Program-made: the position numbers and the translations under genes
Shown here: piece by piece, positions 1 through 4,889 of the stretch
How the letters are laid out: every line of letters begins with the position of its first letter
Numbering within the stretch: position 1 is the stretch's first letter
Assembly (NCBI GenBank): GCA_001782515.1
Contig: MFOV01000013.1
Span: 1 to 9,411 of the forward strand
Direction: 5' to 3'
Source: Candidatus Levybacteria bacterium RIFCSPLOWO2_01_FULL_39_10
GTDB lineage: Bacteria; Patescibacteriota; Microgenomatia; Levybacterales; UBA12049
DNA: 9,411 nt
The notes under the pieces: model-generated
What the model was told of the DNA's origin: nothing
Databases searched by the model: none
Seen by the model: only the letters and a program-made list of their open reading frames with translations

Positions 1-49
1 CCAACTTATTACTGTTAATGTACTAGGGCTGCCGGGGTTTGGGGGATAA
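1..49 (+). CDS. 3' end of a VirB2/TrbC-like pilin paralog (partial)
   Basis: Only the last 15 codons and the TAA stop (47-49) are inside the window; the frame starts at base 2. The encoded tail (QLITVNVLGLPGFGG) is almost the same as the C-terminus of the pilin-like protein encoded at 933-1793 (QLITVNVLGLPGFG). At DNA level 40 of 43 bases match 1748-1790. The gene upstream is therefore most likely a recent tandem copy of that pilin-like protein, ending in the second membrane helix and a short Gly/Pro tail. Similarity stops at the stop codon. Nothing can be said of its N-terminal part. Confidence 0.75.
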   Translation, partial: QLITVNVLGLPGFGG

Positions 50-110
50 TATCAAATCTCAAATATGAAATATTAAATATGCATATAAAAAATAAAATAA
101 CGAAACTAGC
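47..110. repeat. AT-rich intergenic iterated-word repeat, copy 1
   Basis: The stretch after the first stop codon is built from short variants of AATATCAAAT, CAAATATGAA and ATTAAATATG and ends in an A-rich run. A similar stretch occurs at 7259-7320 (it also begins AATATCAAAT, then runs of AAATAT, then ATGCA and poly-A). It holds no open frame. It looks like a dispersed intergenic repeat rather than a gene remnant. Low complexity makes the match with copy 2 only moderately secure. Confidence 0.4.
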
Positions 111-149
111 GGTTAGAAGCAAACTGGCCTTTCTTCCCTTTGACAATAT

Positions 150-158
150 TGATATAAT
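150..158 (+). promoter_or_regulatory. Extended -10 promoter of hicBA
   Basis: TGATATAAT is a full consensus extended -10 (TG at 150-151, TATAAT at 153-158). Transcription would start near 165, about 3 bases before the hicB ATG at 168, giving a nearly leaderless message. The TTGACA at 140-145 is only 7 bp away and cannot be its -35. The proper -35 position (about 130-135, TTTCTT) is weak, as is tolerated with an extended -10. Confidence 0.5.
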
Positions 159-167
159 AAGTTCAAT

Positions 168-470
168 ATGGCTAAATATATAAAAAAAGTTAATTCTGAA
201 TTTGGTTTGCCTGTATCATTTCTAAAAGAGGGGGACAGCTTTATTGCCTATACTCCTGCATTGGATTTATCAACCTCAGGAGACACATTCGAAGAGGCAC
301 AAAAGAATTTCGTTGAAGCAGTGAACATTTTTTTTGAGGAGTTAGTCAAAATGGGCACAGTAGATGATGTGCTTACTGAGCTTGGCTGGCAAAAAGAAAA
401 TGGAAAATATATTCCTCCGGTTGTTGTTTCAAATCAAACAGAAACTTTCTCTTTTTCTTTTCCCAATTAA
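168..470 (+). CDS. hicB: HicB-family antitoxin
   Basis: A 100-residue protein with the HicB partial RNase-H-like fold signature: a beta hairpin with SFIAYTPALDLSTSGDT (about residues 24-40) followed by the helix FEEAQKNFVEAVNIFFEEL (41-59). HicB proteins bind and neutralise HicA, and the complex often represses its own promoter. No clear C-terminal ribbon-helix-helix or HTH is seen; the tail (80-100) is short and ends in Ser/Phe-rich sequence. The gene precedes hicA by 2 bp, the reverse of the classical hicA-hicB order but common in this subfamily. There is no Shine-Dalgarno site; the start lies about 10 bases after a consensus -10. The pair sits between two pilin-like paralogs and is probably an acquired cassette. 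Confidence 0.85.
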   Translation: MAKYIKKVNSEFGLPVSFLKEGDSFIAYTPALDLSTSGDTFEEAQKNFVEAVNIFFEELVKMGTVDDVLTELGWQKENGKYIPPVVVSNQTETFSFSFPN

Positions 471-472
471 TT

Positions 473-715
473 ATGTCTGCTCTAGCTCCGGTTAAATGGA
501 AGGAATTCGAAAAGTTCCTTATTTTTGTTGGCTGCAGTTTTAAAAGACAATCAGGAGGACACAGAATTTATACTCGTACTGGATTAAAAAGGCCAATTGT
601 TATATCGGCGCATGGAAATGTGCCAGTATTTGTCATAAGGAATAATCTTCGCTTACTCGGAATTGCTCCTGAGGAATACTTTGAGATAATGAAAAGAAAA
701 AAGGTTATCAACTAA
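473..715 (+). CDS. hicA: HicA-family mRNA interferase toxin
   Basis: An 80-residue protein of typical HicA length. HicA toxins have a double-stranded-RNA-binding-like fold and cleave mRNA in a translation-independent way using one histidine. The expected motif is present as GGHRIY (residues 28-33, His30 the probable catalytic residue), after the conserved G-C-x-F-K-R-Q segment (20-26). The C-terminal part VFVIRNNLRLLGIAPEEYFEI (52-72) matches the family helix after the strand. It is translated from an ATG 2 bp after the hicB stop, so the two are surely co-transcribed. The motif is intact, so the toxin is predicted active. Ser is replaced by Gly in the usual GSH motif, a frequent variant. Confidence 0.85.
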   Translation: MSALAPVKWKEFEKFLIFVGCSFKRQSGGHRIYTRTGLKRPIVISAHGNVPVFVIRNNLRLLGIAPEEYFEIMKRKKVIN

Positions 716-721
716 TATAGA

Positions 722-801
722 ATCGCTCTTTTTTATATTCTACCCTCTATCTTCAAAATTTCTACTTTCTACCTTCAATAATCTACCTTCTATTCTCTAT
801 C
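722..801. repeat. Pyrimidine-rich iterated repeat (TTCTAYCTTC words)
   Basis: This stretch is a chain of imperfect TTCTACCCTC, CTATCTTCAAAA, TTCTACTTTC, TACCTTCAATAA and TCTACCTTCTA words. The complementary purine-rich words (TAGAAGATAGA) form the arms around the four-helix-bundle gene at 3269-3631 and the gene-free repeat at 6515-6606. Here only one arm is seen; no purine-rich partner lies upstream of hicBA. It may be a decayed or solo arm of the same kind of element. Confidence 0.45.
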
Positions 802-875
802 ACCTGCCCGCCGTGGCAAGCCAGCCCGCCAGCCAAGCAGAGCGAGGCGGCCCGGGCAAGGCGATGCAGGCGGGT
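802..875. repeat. GC-rich palindromic intergenic element
   Basis: 56 of 74 bases are G or C (76%) in an otherwise AT-rich region. The outer arms ACCTGCCCGCC (802-812) and the GCAGGCGGGT end (866-875) are inversely related, and inner GCCCGCC and GGCGGCCCGGGC segments also pair, so a long imperfect hairpin is expected. It resembles REP-type dispersed palindromes; similar GC-rich palindromes are common between genes of Microgenomates (from general knowledge). An open frame with a GTG at 813 crosses it into the pilin gene but codes for low-complexity residues there and is not considered translated. Confidence 0.6.
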
Positions 876-894
876 CTATCGTCCATCAAAAAAC

Positions 895-923
895 TTGCTT
901 TCCCCAAGTTTTTCCCCTACGCT
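895..923 (+). promoter_or_regulatory. Promoter of pilin-like gene 933-1793
   Basis: TTGCTT (895-900), a 17 bp spacer, then TACGCT (918-923). The initiation codon at 933 is 9 bp after the -10 box, so transcription would begin about 3 bases before it. The same box style (TACGAT or TACGCT with TTG at 17-18 bp) precedes three other pilin-like genes in this window. Confidence 0.55.
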
Positions 924-932
924 AAAATTGTC

Positions 933-1793
933 ATGCGAAAACTATTCGTTTTATTTATTACACTTGTCTTATTCCTCGCCCCACTGCTTCTTCAATCATT
1001 AGTAAAAAACGCATTTGCCCAGTCATTACCCAAATGTCCAGTTAGTGCGTATAACGCCGGCACAAATACTCCTGCGGGTACTAATCAAGAATTTATTGAT
1101 TTGAGAATAAACACCGGCGGAGTTGCGCCGGATTTAAGAACCGGAGCCAGATATAATGTAAAAATTCTTGGATCAAACACAGGCGATGGTTTTGTAAGAA
1201 CTACAAATCCAGGCAGTAAGTTTGAGTTTGTAGTAAACGAGCCGGTTAACTTAAACGGAAATCAGGTAGTGCTTATGAATAGCAATGGTGTTATAAATAT
1301 TCCGTCTGTAAATTTCAAAAATGAAGTAAATCTTAATCCTGTTGGGATTTGGGAAGCAAAAGAGTATACAGTTCAAGTGCTGCCTCATACCCCGCTTGGG
1401 GGCGTTGGGCCTTTTTGTGAAAGCGCTTTTCAAATTACAGAAGGCTCCTCTTTCACTTCAGAGCCCCTCTCCCGGCCCTGCAATGATTCTAATTGGTCAG
1501 ATCAGGAAGGGTGTCAAAAAATTGAAACTGCAATAGGACCTATCTCAACAGATCCGAATGATTTTGTGAGGTGGATTCTGGGATTTGTTTTGGGAATATC
1601 AGGAGGAATACTTATTCTTCTTCTTATTGTCAATGGTTATAAACTTATGACATCCCAGGGGGACCCTGAAAAGACAAAAGATGCAAGAGACGGAATAATA
1701 GCAGCTATTGCCGGCCTTCTTCTTGTCATATTTTCAATTGTTCTACTCCAACTTATTACTGTTAATGTGCTAGGACTTCCGGGGTTTGGGTAG
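933..1793 (+). CDS. VirB2/TrbC-like pilin protein with large ectodomain
   Basis: A 286-residue membrane protein. Residues 1-29 are a signal peptide (Lys/Arg then a long hydrophobic core, cleavage probably after NAFA). About 175 residues of polar, beta-rich, Gly/Asn/Pro-rich sequence follow, with several cysteines (C35 and a C-terminal cluster PFCES, RPCND and GCQK). The last part is a two-helix pilin module: helix about 212-236, a short loop SQGDPEKTKDAR, helix about 251-275. That loop is shared with the four other pilin-like proteins here, which identifies the family; the ectodomain itself I do not recognise. The start is set at ATG 933 rather than an in-frame GTG at 813, because the longer form would bury the signal peptide behind 40 residues encoded by a GC-rich repeat and by the promoter. 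No Shine-Dalgarno site. Probably a specialised or minor surface subunit of the secretion apparatus. Confidence 0.8.
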   Translation: MRKLFVLFITLVLFLAPLLLQSLVKNAFAQSLPKCPVSAYNAGTNTPAGTNQEFIDLRINTGGVAPDLRTGARYNVKILGSNTGDGFVRTTNPGSKFEFVVNEPVNLNGNQVVLMNSNGVINIPSVNFKNEVNLNPVGIWEAKEYTVQVLPHTPLGGVGPFCESAFQITEGSSFTSEPLSRPCNDSNWSDQEGCQKIETAIGPISTDPNDFVRWILGFVLGISGGILILLLIVNGYKLMTSQGDPEKTKDARDGIIAAIAGLLLVIFSIVLLQLITVNVLGLPGFG

Positions 1794-1814
1794 CCCGAAG
1801 GACTACAAACGGTT

Positions 1815-2310
1815 ATCGGTTCTCGGTTTTCTGTTTTCGGATTAAAGTTCATCAGTTTTCGGTTAATCTGTTAAAGTAAACTTGTGATTAAAGACGTTAC
1901 AGATTTAGAAGTTTACCGGTTATCTCTTGAACTTTTAGATCCACTTTATAAATTGGCCACTCTTTTACCACCTGACCATAGAAGATTGAAATATCAAATG
2001 ACTGAAGCCGGAGAGAAAATTCCTCCCATAATTGCAGAATGGTTTGGAAAGAAAAGGTCTCCTAGAGAATTTTGCAGATTTCTTTCTATGGCGCTTGGTT
2101 CTTCAGATGAGGTAATAACACATATTAGAGAAGTAAAAATTGTTGCAAGAAGATATGCAAGAATAAAAGAAGAGCAGTGTGATAAATTAATTGGTGGTTA
2201 CAAAATACTTTCTAAGAAACTCAACAAGCTTCTTTCTTCTTGGCAAAGATACAACTGATTGACTGAAAACAGATTAACCAGATTCTGACAACTGAAAACT
2301 GAGAACCGAT
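1815..2310. mobile_element. Inverted-repeat unit 1 carrying a four-helix-bundle gene
   Basis: The gene at 1884-2258 is bracketed by inverted repeats. The outer pair is ATCGGTTCTCGGTTTTC (1815-1831) against 2294-2310, matching in 16 of 17 positions. The inner pair is GGTTAATCTGTT (1861-1872) against 2268-2279, 12 of 12. The order is nested as expected for one long, interrupted inverted repeat, and the arms also contain repeated (C/A)GTTTTC words. No transposase and no obvious target duplication is seen. Calling it mobile is inference from the repeated architecture in this window; it could also be an RNA-folding unit. Confidence 0.5.
1884..2258 (+). CDS. Four-helix-bundle protein (S23/IVS-like), divergent
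   Basis: A 124-residue, all-helical, basic protein without signal peptide or membrane segment. It begins with the family-typical K-D-V-T-D-L-E-V-Y opening (3-11) and has four helices roughly at 5-27, 33-53, 60-88 and 91-119. It belongs to the family of proteins encoded in 23S rRNA intervening sequences, related in fold to the Avd accessory protein of diversity-generating retroelements; the cellular role of stand-alone members is unknown. The usual NIAEG motif after helix 2 is degenerate here (IIAEW, 49-53). The start is a GTG at 1884, supported by alignment of the opening with its paralog at 3269-3631. It is the only gene here ending in TGA. It lies within inverted repeats between two pilin-like genes. 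Confidence 0.7.
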   Translation: MIKDVTDLEVYRLSLELLDPLYKLATLLPPDHRRLKYQMTEAGEKIPPIIAEWFGKKRSPREFCRFLSMALGSSDEVITHIREVKIVARRYARIKEEQCDKLIGGYKILSKKLNKLLSSWQRYN

Positions 2311-2337
2311 GACAGAAAATGTTGTGTTTTCTGTAAA

Positions 2338-2343
2338 TATGAT
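2338..2343 (+). promoter_or_regulatory. Possible -10 box for pilin-like gene 2401-2715
   Basis: TATGAT matches the -10 consensus in 5 of 6 positions and lies between the four-helix-bundle unit and the next pilin-like gene. No convincing TTGACA-like box is found 16-18 bp upstream. If used, it would give a leader of about 50 bases, unlike the near-leaderless promoters of the other pilin-like genes. The leader contains GCTAAT twice (2372-2377 and 2386-2391). Low confidence. Confidence 0.2.
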
Positions 2344-2400
2344 ATCATCAAAAATAAGAGGTAGACTAAACGCTAATGGCTAGATGCTAATTACTGAATT

Positions 2401-2715
2401 ATGGAATATTTATCTTTACAGCTTCCTGGAGATTATCAAATAGCGCCTGTTGCGGGAATGCCATCAGGCGGCGTTGGAAGCGTTGAAAACATAATAAGTT
2501 CGGCAGTTACAATTTTAATCACAATAGCAGTAATTCTGACAATATTTTTTCTGATCTGGGGAGGAATACAATGGATTACATCAGGAGGAGATAAAGCAAA
2601 ATTAGAGTCTGCCCGAAAAAGGCTTATTTTTGCATTAATTGGCCTTACTGTGGTTCTTTCATCCTTTATGATAATTAATATATTTGGTGGGGTGTTTGGG
2701 ATAGATTTTTTCTAA
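2401..2715 (+). CDS. VirB2/TrbC-like pilin subunit without signal peptide
   Basis: A 104-residue protein made of a short, polar, Gly-rich N-terminus (1-29) and two membrane helices (about 31-58 and 73-98) joined by the loop TSGGDKAKLESAR (60-72). The loop motif T-S-x-G-D-x-x-K-x-x-x-A-R is shared by all the pilin-like proteins here. VirB2/TrbC proteins are small two-helix membrane subunits that polymerise into the type IV secretion pilus. Unlike its neighbours it lacks a cleavable signal peptide and cysteines and ends directly after helix 2 with GVFGIDFF. It may be the minimal, core form of the family. The ATG has no Shine-Dalgarno site. An internal upstream start that would add a signal peptide was looked for and not found. 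Confidence 0.75.
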   Translation: MEYLSLQLPGDYQIAPVAGMPSGGVGSVENIISSAVTILITIAVILTIFFLIWGGIQWITSGGDKAKLESARKRLIFALIGLTVVLSSFMIINIFGGVFGIDFF

Positions 2716-2741
2716 TAAAACCAACTCCTAGCAATACATAC

Positions 2742-2770
2742 TTGACAATTGCTCCTATTAATCCTACGAT
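2742..2770 (+). promoter_or_regulatory. Promoter of pilin-like gene 2778-3182
   Basis: A consensus TTGACA (2742-2747), a 17 bp spacer and TACGAT (2765-2770). The ATG at 2778 begins 7 bp after the -10 box, which is where transcription should start, so a fully leaderless mRNA is predicted. The first T of the -35 box is also the first base of a TTG that could be mistaken for a start codon of a longer frame. Confidence 0.7.
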
Positions 2771-2777
2771 TTTAATA

Positions 2778-3182
2778 ATGATCAAAAAAATATCTGTATT
2801 TATTCTGTTCGCCGCAATGTTTCTATTTTTTACCTCATTCTCTGTTGCAGCAGAAGTTATAAATCCTTGTCCAGAACAATCAACTAAATTTGGCCTATTA
2901 TGCGAATTCAATAGTGGGACGCTAACTAAGATAGTCAGATCTGGTGTAAAAATACTTTTTATATTAGCAATTATTCTTACTTTATTTTTTCTGATATGGG
3001 GAGGTATAAAATGGATTACATCAGGCGGAGATAAGGCTCAGCTTGAAACAGCTAGAAATACAATGGTTGCGGCTGCAATAGGCCTCATACTCGTATTTTT
3101 ATCTTTCCTTATACTAAACCTTATTCTTGGTTTTGTTGGAATAACAGGTCTTAATTTTATAATACCATCGCTAAGTGATTAA
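2778..3182 (+). CDS. VirB2/TrbC-like pilin subunit with signal peptide
   Basis: 134 residues. A signal peptide (MIKK, then hydrophobic 5-22, cleavage about after SVAA, residue 25) leads to a short exported segment with two cysteines (C31, C42) that could form a disulfide. The two-helix pilin module follows: helix about 54-79, loop TSGGDKAQLETAR (81-93), helix about 95-120, and a short tail. It is close in sequence to the 2401-2715 product in the helix-loop part and is probably its paralog by duplication. The start is placed at ATG 2778 instead of an in-frame TTG at 2742, because the TTG is part of a consensus -35 box and the ATG gives a clean signal peptide. Likely leaderless. Confidence 0.8.
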   Translation: MIKKISVFILFAAMFLFFTSFSVAAEVINPCPEQSTKFGLLCEFNSGTLTKIVRSGVKILFILAIILTLFFLIWGGIKWITSGGDKAQLETARNTMVAAAIGLILVFLSFLILNLILGFVGITGLNFIIPSLSD

Positions 3183-3212
3183 TAAAAATTACCACTTGAC
3201 CCTCAGCTTGAC

Positions 3213-3688
3213 AATAGAAGATAGAGCATAGAAAATAGAATTTTGAAAATAGAAGAGAGAAGGTGGACTTAGTATGTCTTCCGGTTTTTTTGAAGATTAA
3301 CAATTTTCCCTCCAAGCAGAATATAGCGTTTAATCAAACTGTCACAGAAATCTTTCTTCCAGAAACCTAAATCTCTTGTCATTGAAAGATGCACCTCCAT
3401 TTCATTGCATAAACCAATTGCAGAGTTTAAATGTAGCTTAAATTGTTTTTCAAATTGTCTTTTTGCCCATCCTTCAGCAATGTTTGACGGAACTGATTTT
3501 GAAGCTCGCCTCAGCTGTGATCCTAAGTCGTTTTTCTCAAAAAGAGGAAGTTTATTTACATTCTTATTAACTATAATTGCCAGATCATATGCTTCTTTGT
3601 AAACTTCAAGATCCTTAAAGCTTATAATCATACTCTATCCTCTATTTTCCAACTTCAAAATTCCATAGTCAATCATCCATCATCTATT
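3213..3688. mobile_element. Inverted-repeat unit 2 carrying a four-helix-bundle gene
   Basis: Purine-rich words on the left (3213-3263: AATAGAAGATAG, GAATTTTGAA, AATAGAAGAGAG) are matched in reverse on the right (3632-3688). The exact 10 bp GAATTTTGAA at 3238-3247 pairs with 3654-3663, and AATAGAAGATAG at 3213-3224 pairs with 3677-3688 with 2 mismatches. Outside the arms, the 8 bp CTTGACCC occurs in direct orientation at 3195-3202 and 3706-3713, a possible but unproven target duplication. The gene inside points opposite to all surrounding genes. Mobility is inferred from architecture only. Confidence 0.5.
3269..3631 (-). CDS. Four-helix-bundle protein (S23/IVS-like)
   Basis: 120 residues, the most canonical of the three family members in the window. 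It opens with FKDLEVYKEAYDLA (5-18). The second helix is LGSQLRRASKSVPSNIAEG (36-54), with the signature S-V-P-x-N-I-A-E-G. The third helix, about 59-84, includes FKLHLNSAIGLCNE, and a fourth helix lies at about 92-115. The protein is basic and soluble. Members of the family are encoded inside 23S rRNA intervening sequences of some bacteria; free-standing copies are frequent in Patescibacteria and have no assigned function. On its own strand an AGAGG lies 7 bases before the ATG, but this is also part of the purine-rich repeat, so it may not be a designed ribosome binding site. It is the only minus-strand gene here. Confidence 0.8.
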   Translation of the reverse strand: MIISFKDLEVYKEAYDLAIIVNKNVNKLPLFEKNDLGSQLRRASKSVPSNIAEGWAKRQFEKQFKLHLNSAIGLCNEMEVHLSMTRDLGFWKKDFCDSLIKRYILLGGKIVNLQKNRKTY

Positions 3689-3750
3689 GCCTAGTCTATT
3701 TGCCTCTTGACCCAGCCATATCTTACCGTTCGCCTTATCTACTATTCATA

Positions 3751-3785
3751 GCGCGGCTCACGGAGCGATTATCGGCGGGTCGCGC
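3751..3785. repeat. GC-rich palindrome with two inner hairpins
   Basis: GCGCG (3751-3755) pairs with CGCGC (3781-3785). Inside are two small hairpins, GCTC-ACG-GAGC (3756-3766) and CGAT-T-ATCG (3766-3774). The base composition stands out from the AT-rich surroundings. It lies about 25 bp upstream of the promoter of the next pilin-like gene. It may be a REP-like dispersed palindrome or a regulatory structure; it has no T-tract, so a terminator is unlikely. Confidence 0.45.
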
Positions 3786-3809
3786 ACTATTTTAAATTCA
3801 TTTTGGGGC

Positions 3810-3839
3810 TTGACAAATCCTGAAAAAATATCCTACGAT
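3810..3839 (+). promoter_or_regulatory. Promoter of pilin-like gene 3850-4278
   Basis: A consensus TTGACA (3810-3815), an 18 bp spacer and TACGAT (3834-3839), ten bases before the ATG at 3850. A leader of only about 3-4 bases is predicted. The bases CC before TACGAT are also present before the -10 boxes of the genes at 933 and 2778. Confidence 0.7.
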
Positions 3840-3849
3840 AATTATATAA

Positions 3850-4278
3850 ATGAAAAAACTATCTGCCCTAGGTCTTAGTGCTTCTTTGTATTTAACAGCA
3901 GCAGTTCCTGCATTTGCAGCAGGAGGGGGGATTTCAGGAACAATTTGCCCCTCAGAACCCAACGCCTCAGGCGTTATGAACTTTAACCCTCTTTGCGATT
4001 TGATGCTCGGCAATAATGTAGTTGGAAATATTTTAAATGTTGTATTTATTGTTGCGGTTATTATTGCGCTTGCGTTTCTTATATACGGCGGTATCAAATG
4101 GGTTACGTCAGGCGGAGATAAAACAAAGGTTGAGGGCGCAAGAAATACAATTGTTGCAGCTCTCATTGGGCTCGTTTTGGTATTTCTAGCATACTTTATA
4201 CTCCAGATTGTCTTTGCATTATTTGGCCTTGACTTTAATCAAGGTAACTTCTTTGCAGAACTAAACGTATTCCGATAA
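3850..4278 (+). CDS. VirB2/TrbC-like pilin subunit with signal peptide
   Basis: 142 residues. The signal peptide is MKKLSALGLSASLYLTAAVPAFA with cleavage after residue 23 or 24. A short exported segment with two cysteines (C33, C49) follows, then helix about 57-83, loop TSGGDKTKVEGAR (86-98), helix about 100-125, and a tail ending in NVFR. The spacing of the cysteine pair and the helix-loop-helix part make it a clear paralog of the product of 2778-3182. These proteins are expected to be inserted into the inner membrane with the loop facing the cytoplasm and then extracted to build a pilus or channel, as for VirB2/TrbC. Translation starts almost at the predicted 5' end of the mRNA; no Shine-Dalgarno site. 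Confidence 0.8.
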   Translation: MKKLSALGLSASLYLTAAVPAFAAGGGISGTICPSEPNASGVMNFNPLCDLMLGNNVVGNILNVVFIVAVIIALAFLIYGGIKWVTSGGDKTKVEGARNTIVAALIGLVLVFLAYFILQIVFALFGLDFNQGNFFAELNVFR

Positions 4279-4300
4279 ATTTCTTCATAAAATAAATCGC

Positions 4301-4329
4301 TTGTATTTTGATTTCCTCTTTGTTACGCT
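4301..4329 (+). promoter_or_regulatory. Promoter of pilin-like gene 4344-4811
   Basis: TTGTAT (4301-4306), a 17 bp spacer and TACGCT (4324-4329), the same -10 as for the gene at 933. The ATG lies 14 bp downstream, so the leader would be about 7-8 bases. Confidence 0.5.
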
Positions 4330-4334
4330 AAGGA
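4330..4334 (+). promoter_or_regulatory. Shine-Dalgarno-like AAGGA before 4344
   Basis: AAGGA lies 9 bases upstream of the ATG at 4344 and is the best ribosome-binding-like sequence before any + strand gene here. It directly abuts the proposed -10 box (ending 4329). If that promoter is right, the AAGGA would not be in the mRNA unless transcription also arrives from upstream. Both readings cannot be fully true for the same transcript. Confidence 0.35.
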
Positions 4335-4343
4335 TATATCTAA

Positions 4344-4811
4344 ATGAAAAAAATACTGTCCCTATTCTTATTTTTTATTTTATTTTTTTCATTTATTTCC
4401 CCCTCCTTTGCCCAACAAACACTTAAAGAAAGCGATTGTACTGTTAGTTACAGCAGGGCGGAGGGCGTCACTAAGGGAGGAAACATTGCAACTTTAGATT
4501 GTATACCTGTAATTGTTGCAAATGTTGTCTATTGGGCGCTTGTGTTTTCAGGCTCTGTTGCGCTCTTTTTTGTAATCTTCTCAGGCATTAAATTTCTGAC
4601 GTCGGCAGGGGATCCCAAGAAAGTCGAGGGTGCAAGAAACACTCTGATTTGGGCGCTTATAGGACTCACTATTATTATTCTTTCTTTTGCAATTCTTAAT
4701 ATTATTTCAGAACTCACTGGCGTAGGCTGCATAAAACTATTTGGTTTTGAACAATGTCTTCCTGGTGGTGGAGGAGCCGGTGGCGGCGGCGCAACTAACC
4801 GACCTGTTTAA
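4344..4811 (+). CDS. VirB2/TrbC-like pilin subunit with glycine-rich tail
   Basis: 155 residues. Residues 1-23 (MKKILSLFLF onward, ending PSFA) are a signal peptide. The exported part has cysteines C32 and C53. The pilin module is helix about 57-83, loop TSAGDPKKVEGAR (86-98), helix about 100-124. Two more cysteines (C129, C138) lie after helix 2, followed by a glycine-rich tail (141-149, GGGGAGGGG) and TNRPV. The Gly tail and second Cys pair are absent from the paralogs. They may form a flexible or interaction segment outside the cell, since both ends of this topology should face out. It is the last of the pilin array and is separated from the PrgI-like gene by the third four-helix-bundle unit. 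Confidence 0.8.
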   Translation: MKKILSLFLFFILFFSFISPSFAQQTLKESDCTVSYSRAEGVTKGGNIATLDCIPVIVANVVYWALVFSGSVALFFVIFSGIKFLTSAGDPKKVEGARNTLIWALIGLTIIILSFAILNIISELTGVGCIKLFGFEQCLPGGGGAGGGGATNRPV

Positions 4812-4889
4812 TTCAATTTTTTCACACCCCAAAGCCAAAATTAAAATCTTTTGATCTACTTTGATCACCTTGAATTAGCATTTTTCACG

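Noticed and set aside
140..145. TTGACA before hicB as a -35 box
   Set aside because: It is only 7 bp from the consensus TATAAT, and the sequence 17 bp downstream of it (TTCAAT, 163-168) would overlap the start codon. The extended -10 alone explains the promoter better.
813..932. N-terminal 40-residue extension of the ectodomain pilin from GTG 813
   Set aside because: It is encoded by a GC-rich palindrome and the promoter, has low-complexity composition, and would place the signal peptide internally.
1884..2258. Avd accessory gene of a diversity-generating retroelement
   Set aside because: The fold family is related, but no reverse transcriptase, template repeat or variable repeat is seen in the window, and the inverted-repeat context fits IVS-like units better.
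2375..2389. Tiny upstream frame (Met-Ala-Arg-Cys) before the pilin-like gene at 2401
   Set aside because: Four codons within a repetitive GCTAAT stretch; no sign of leader-peptide regulation and no reliable promoter upstream.
2742..2777. TTG start for the pilin-like gene at 2778
   Set aside because: The TTG is the beginning of a consensus TTGACA box correctly spaced from TACGAT; the ATG downstream gives a standard signal peptide.
3798..4166. Minus-strand open frame of 122 codons
   Set aside because: It lies wholly opposite the promoter and coding part of the pilin-like gene at 3850, has no family resemblance, and its peptide is the mirror of the membrane helices.
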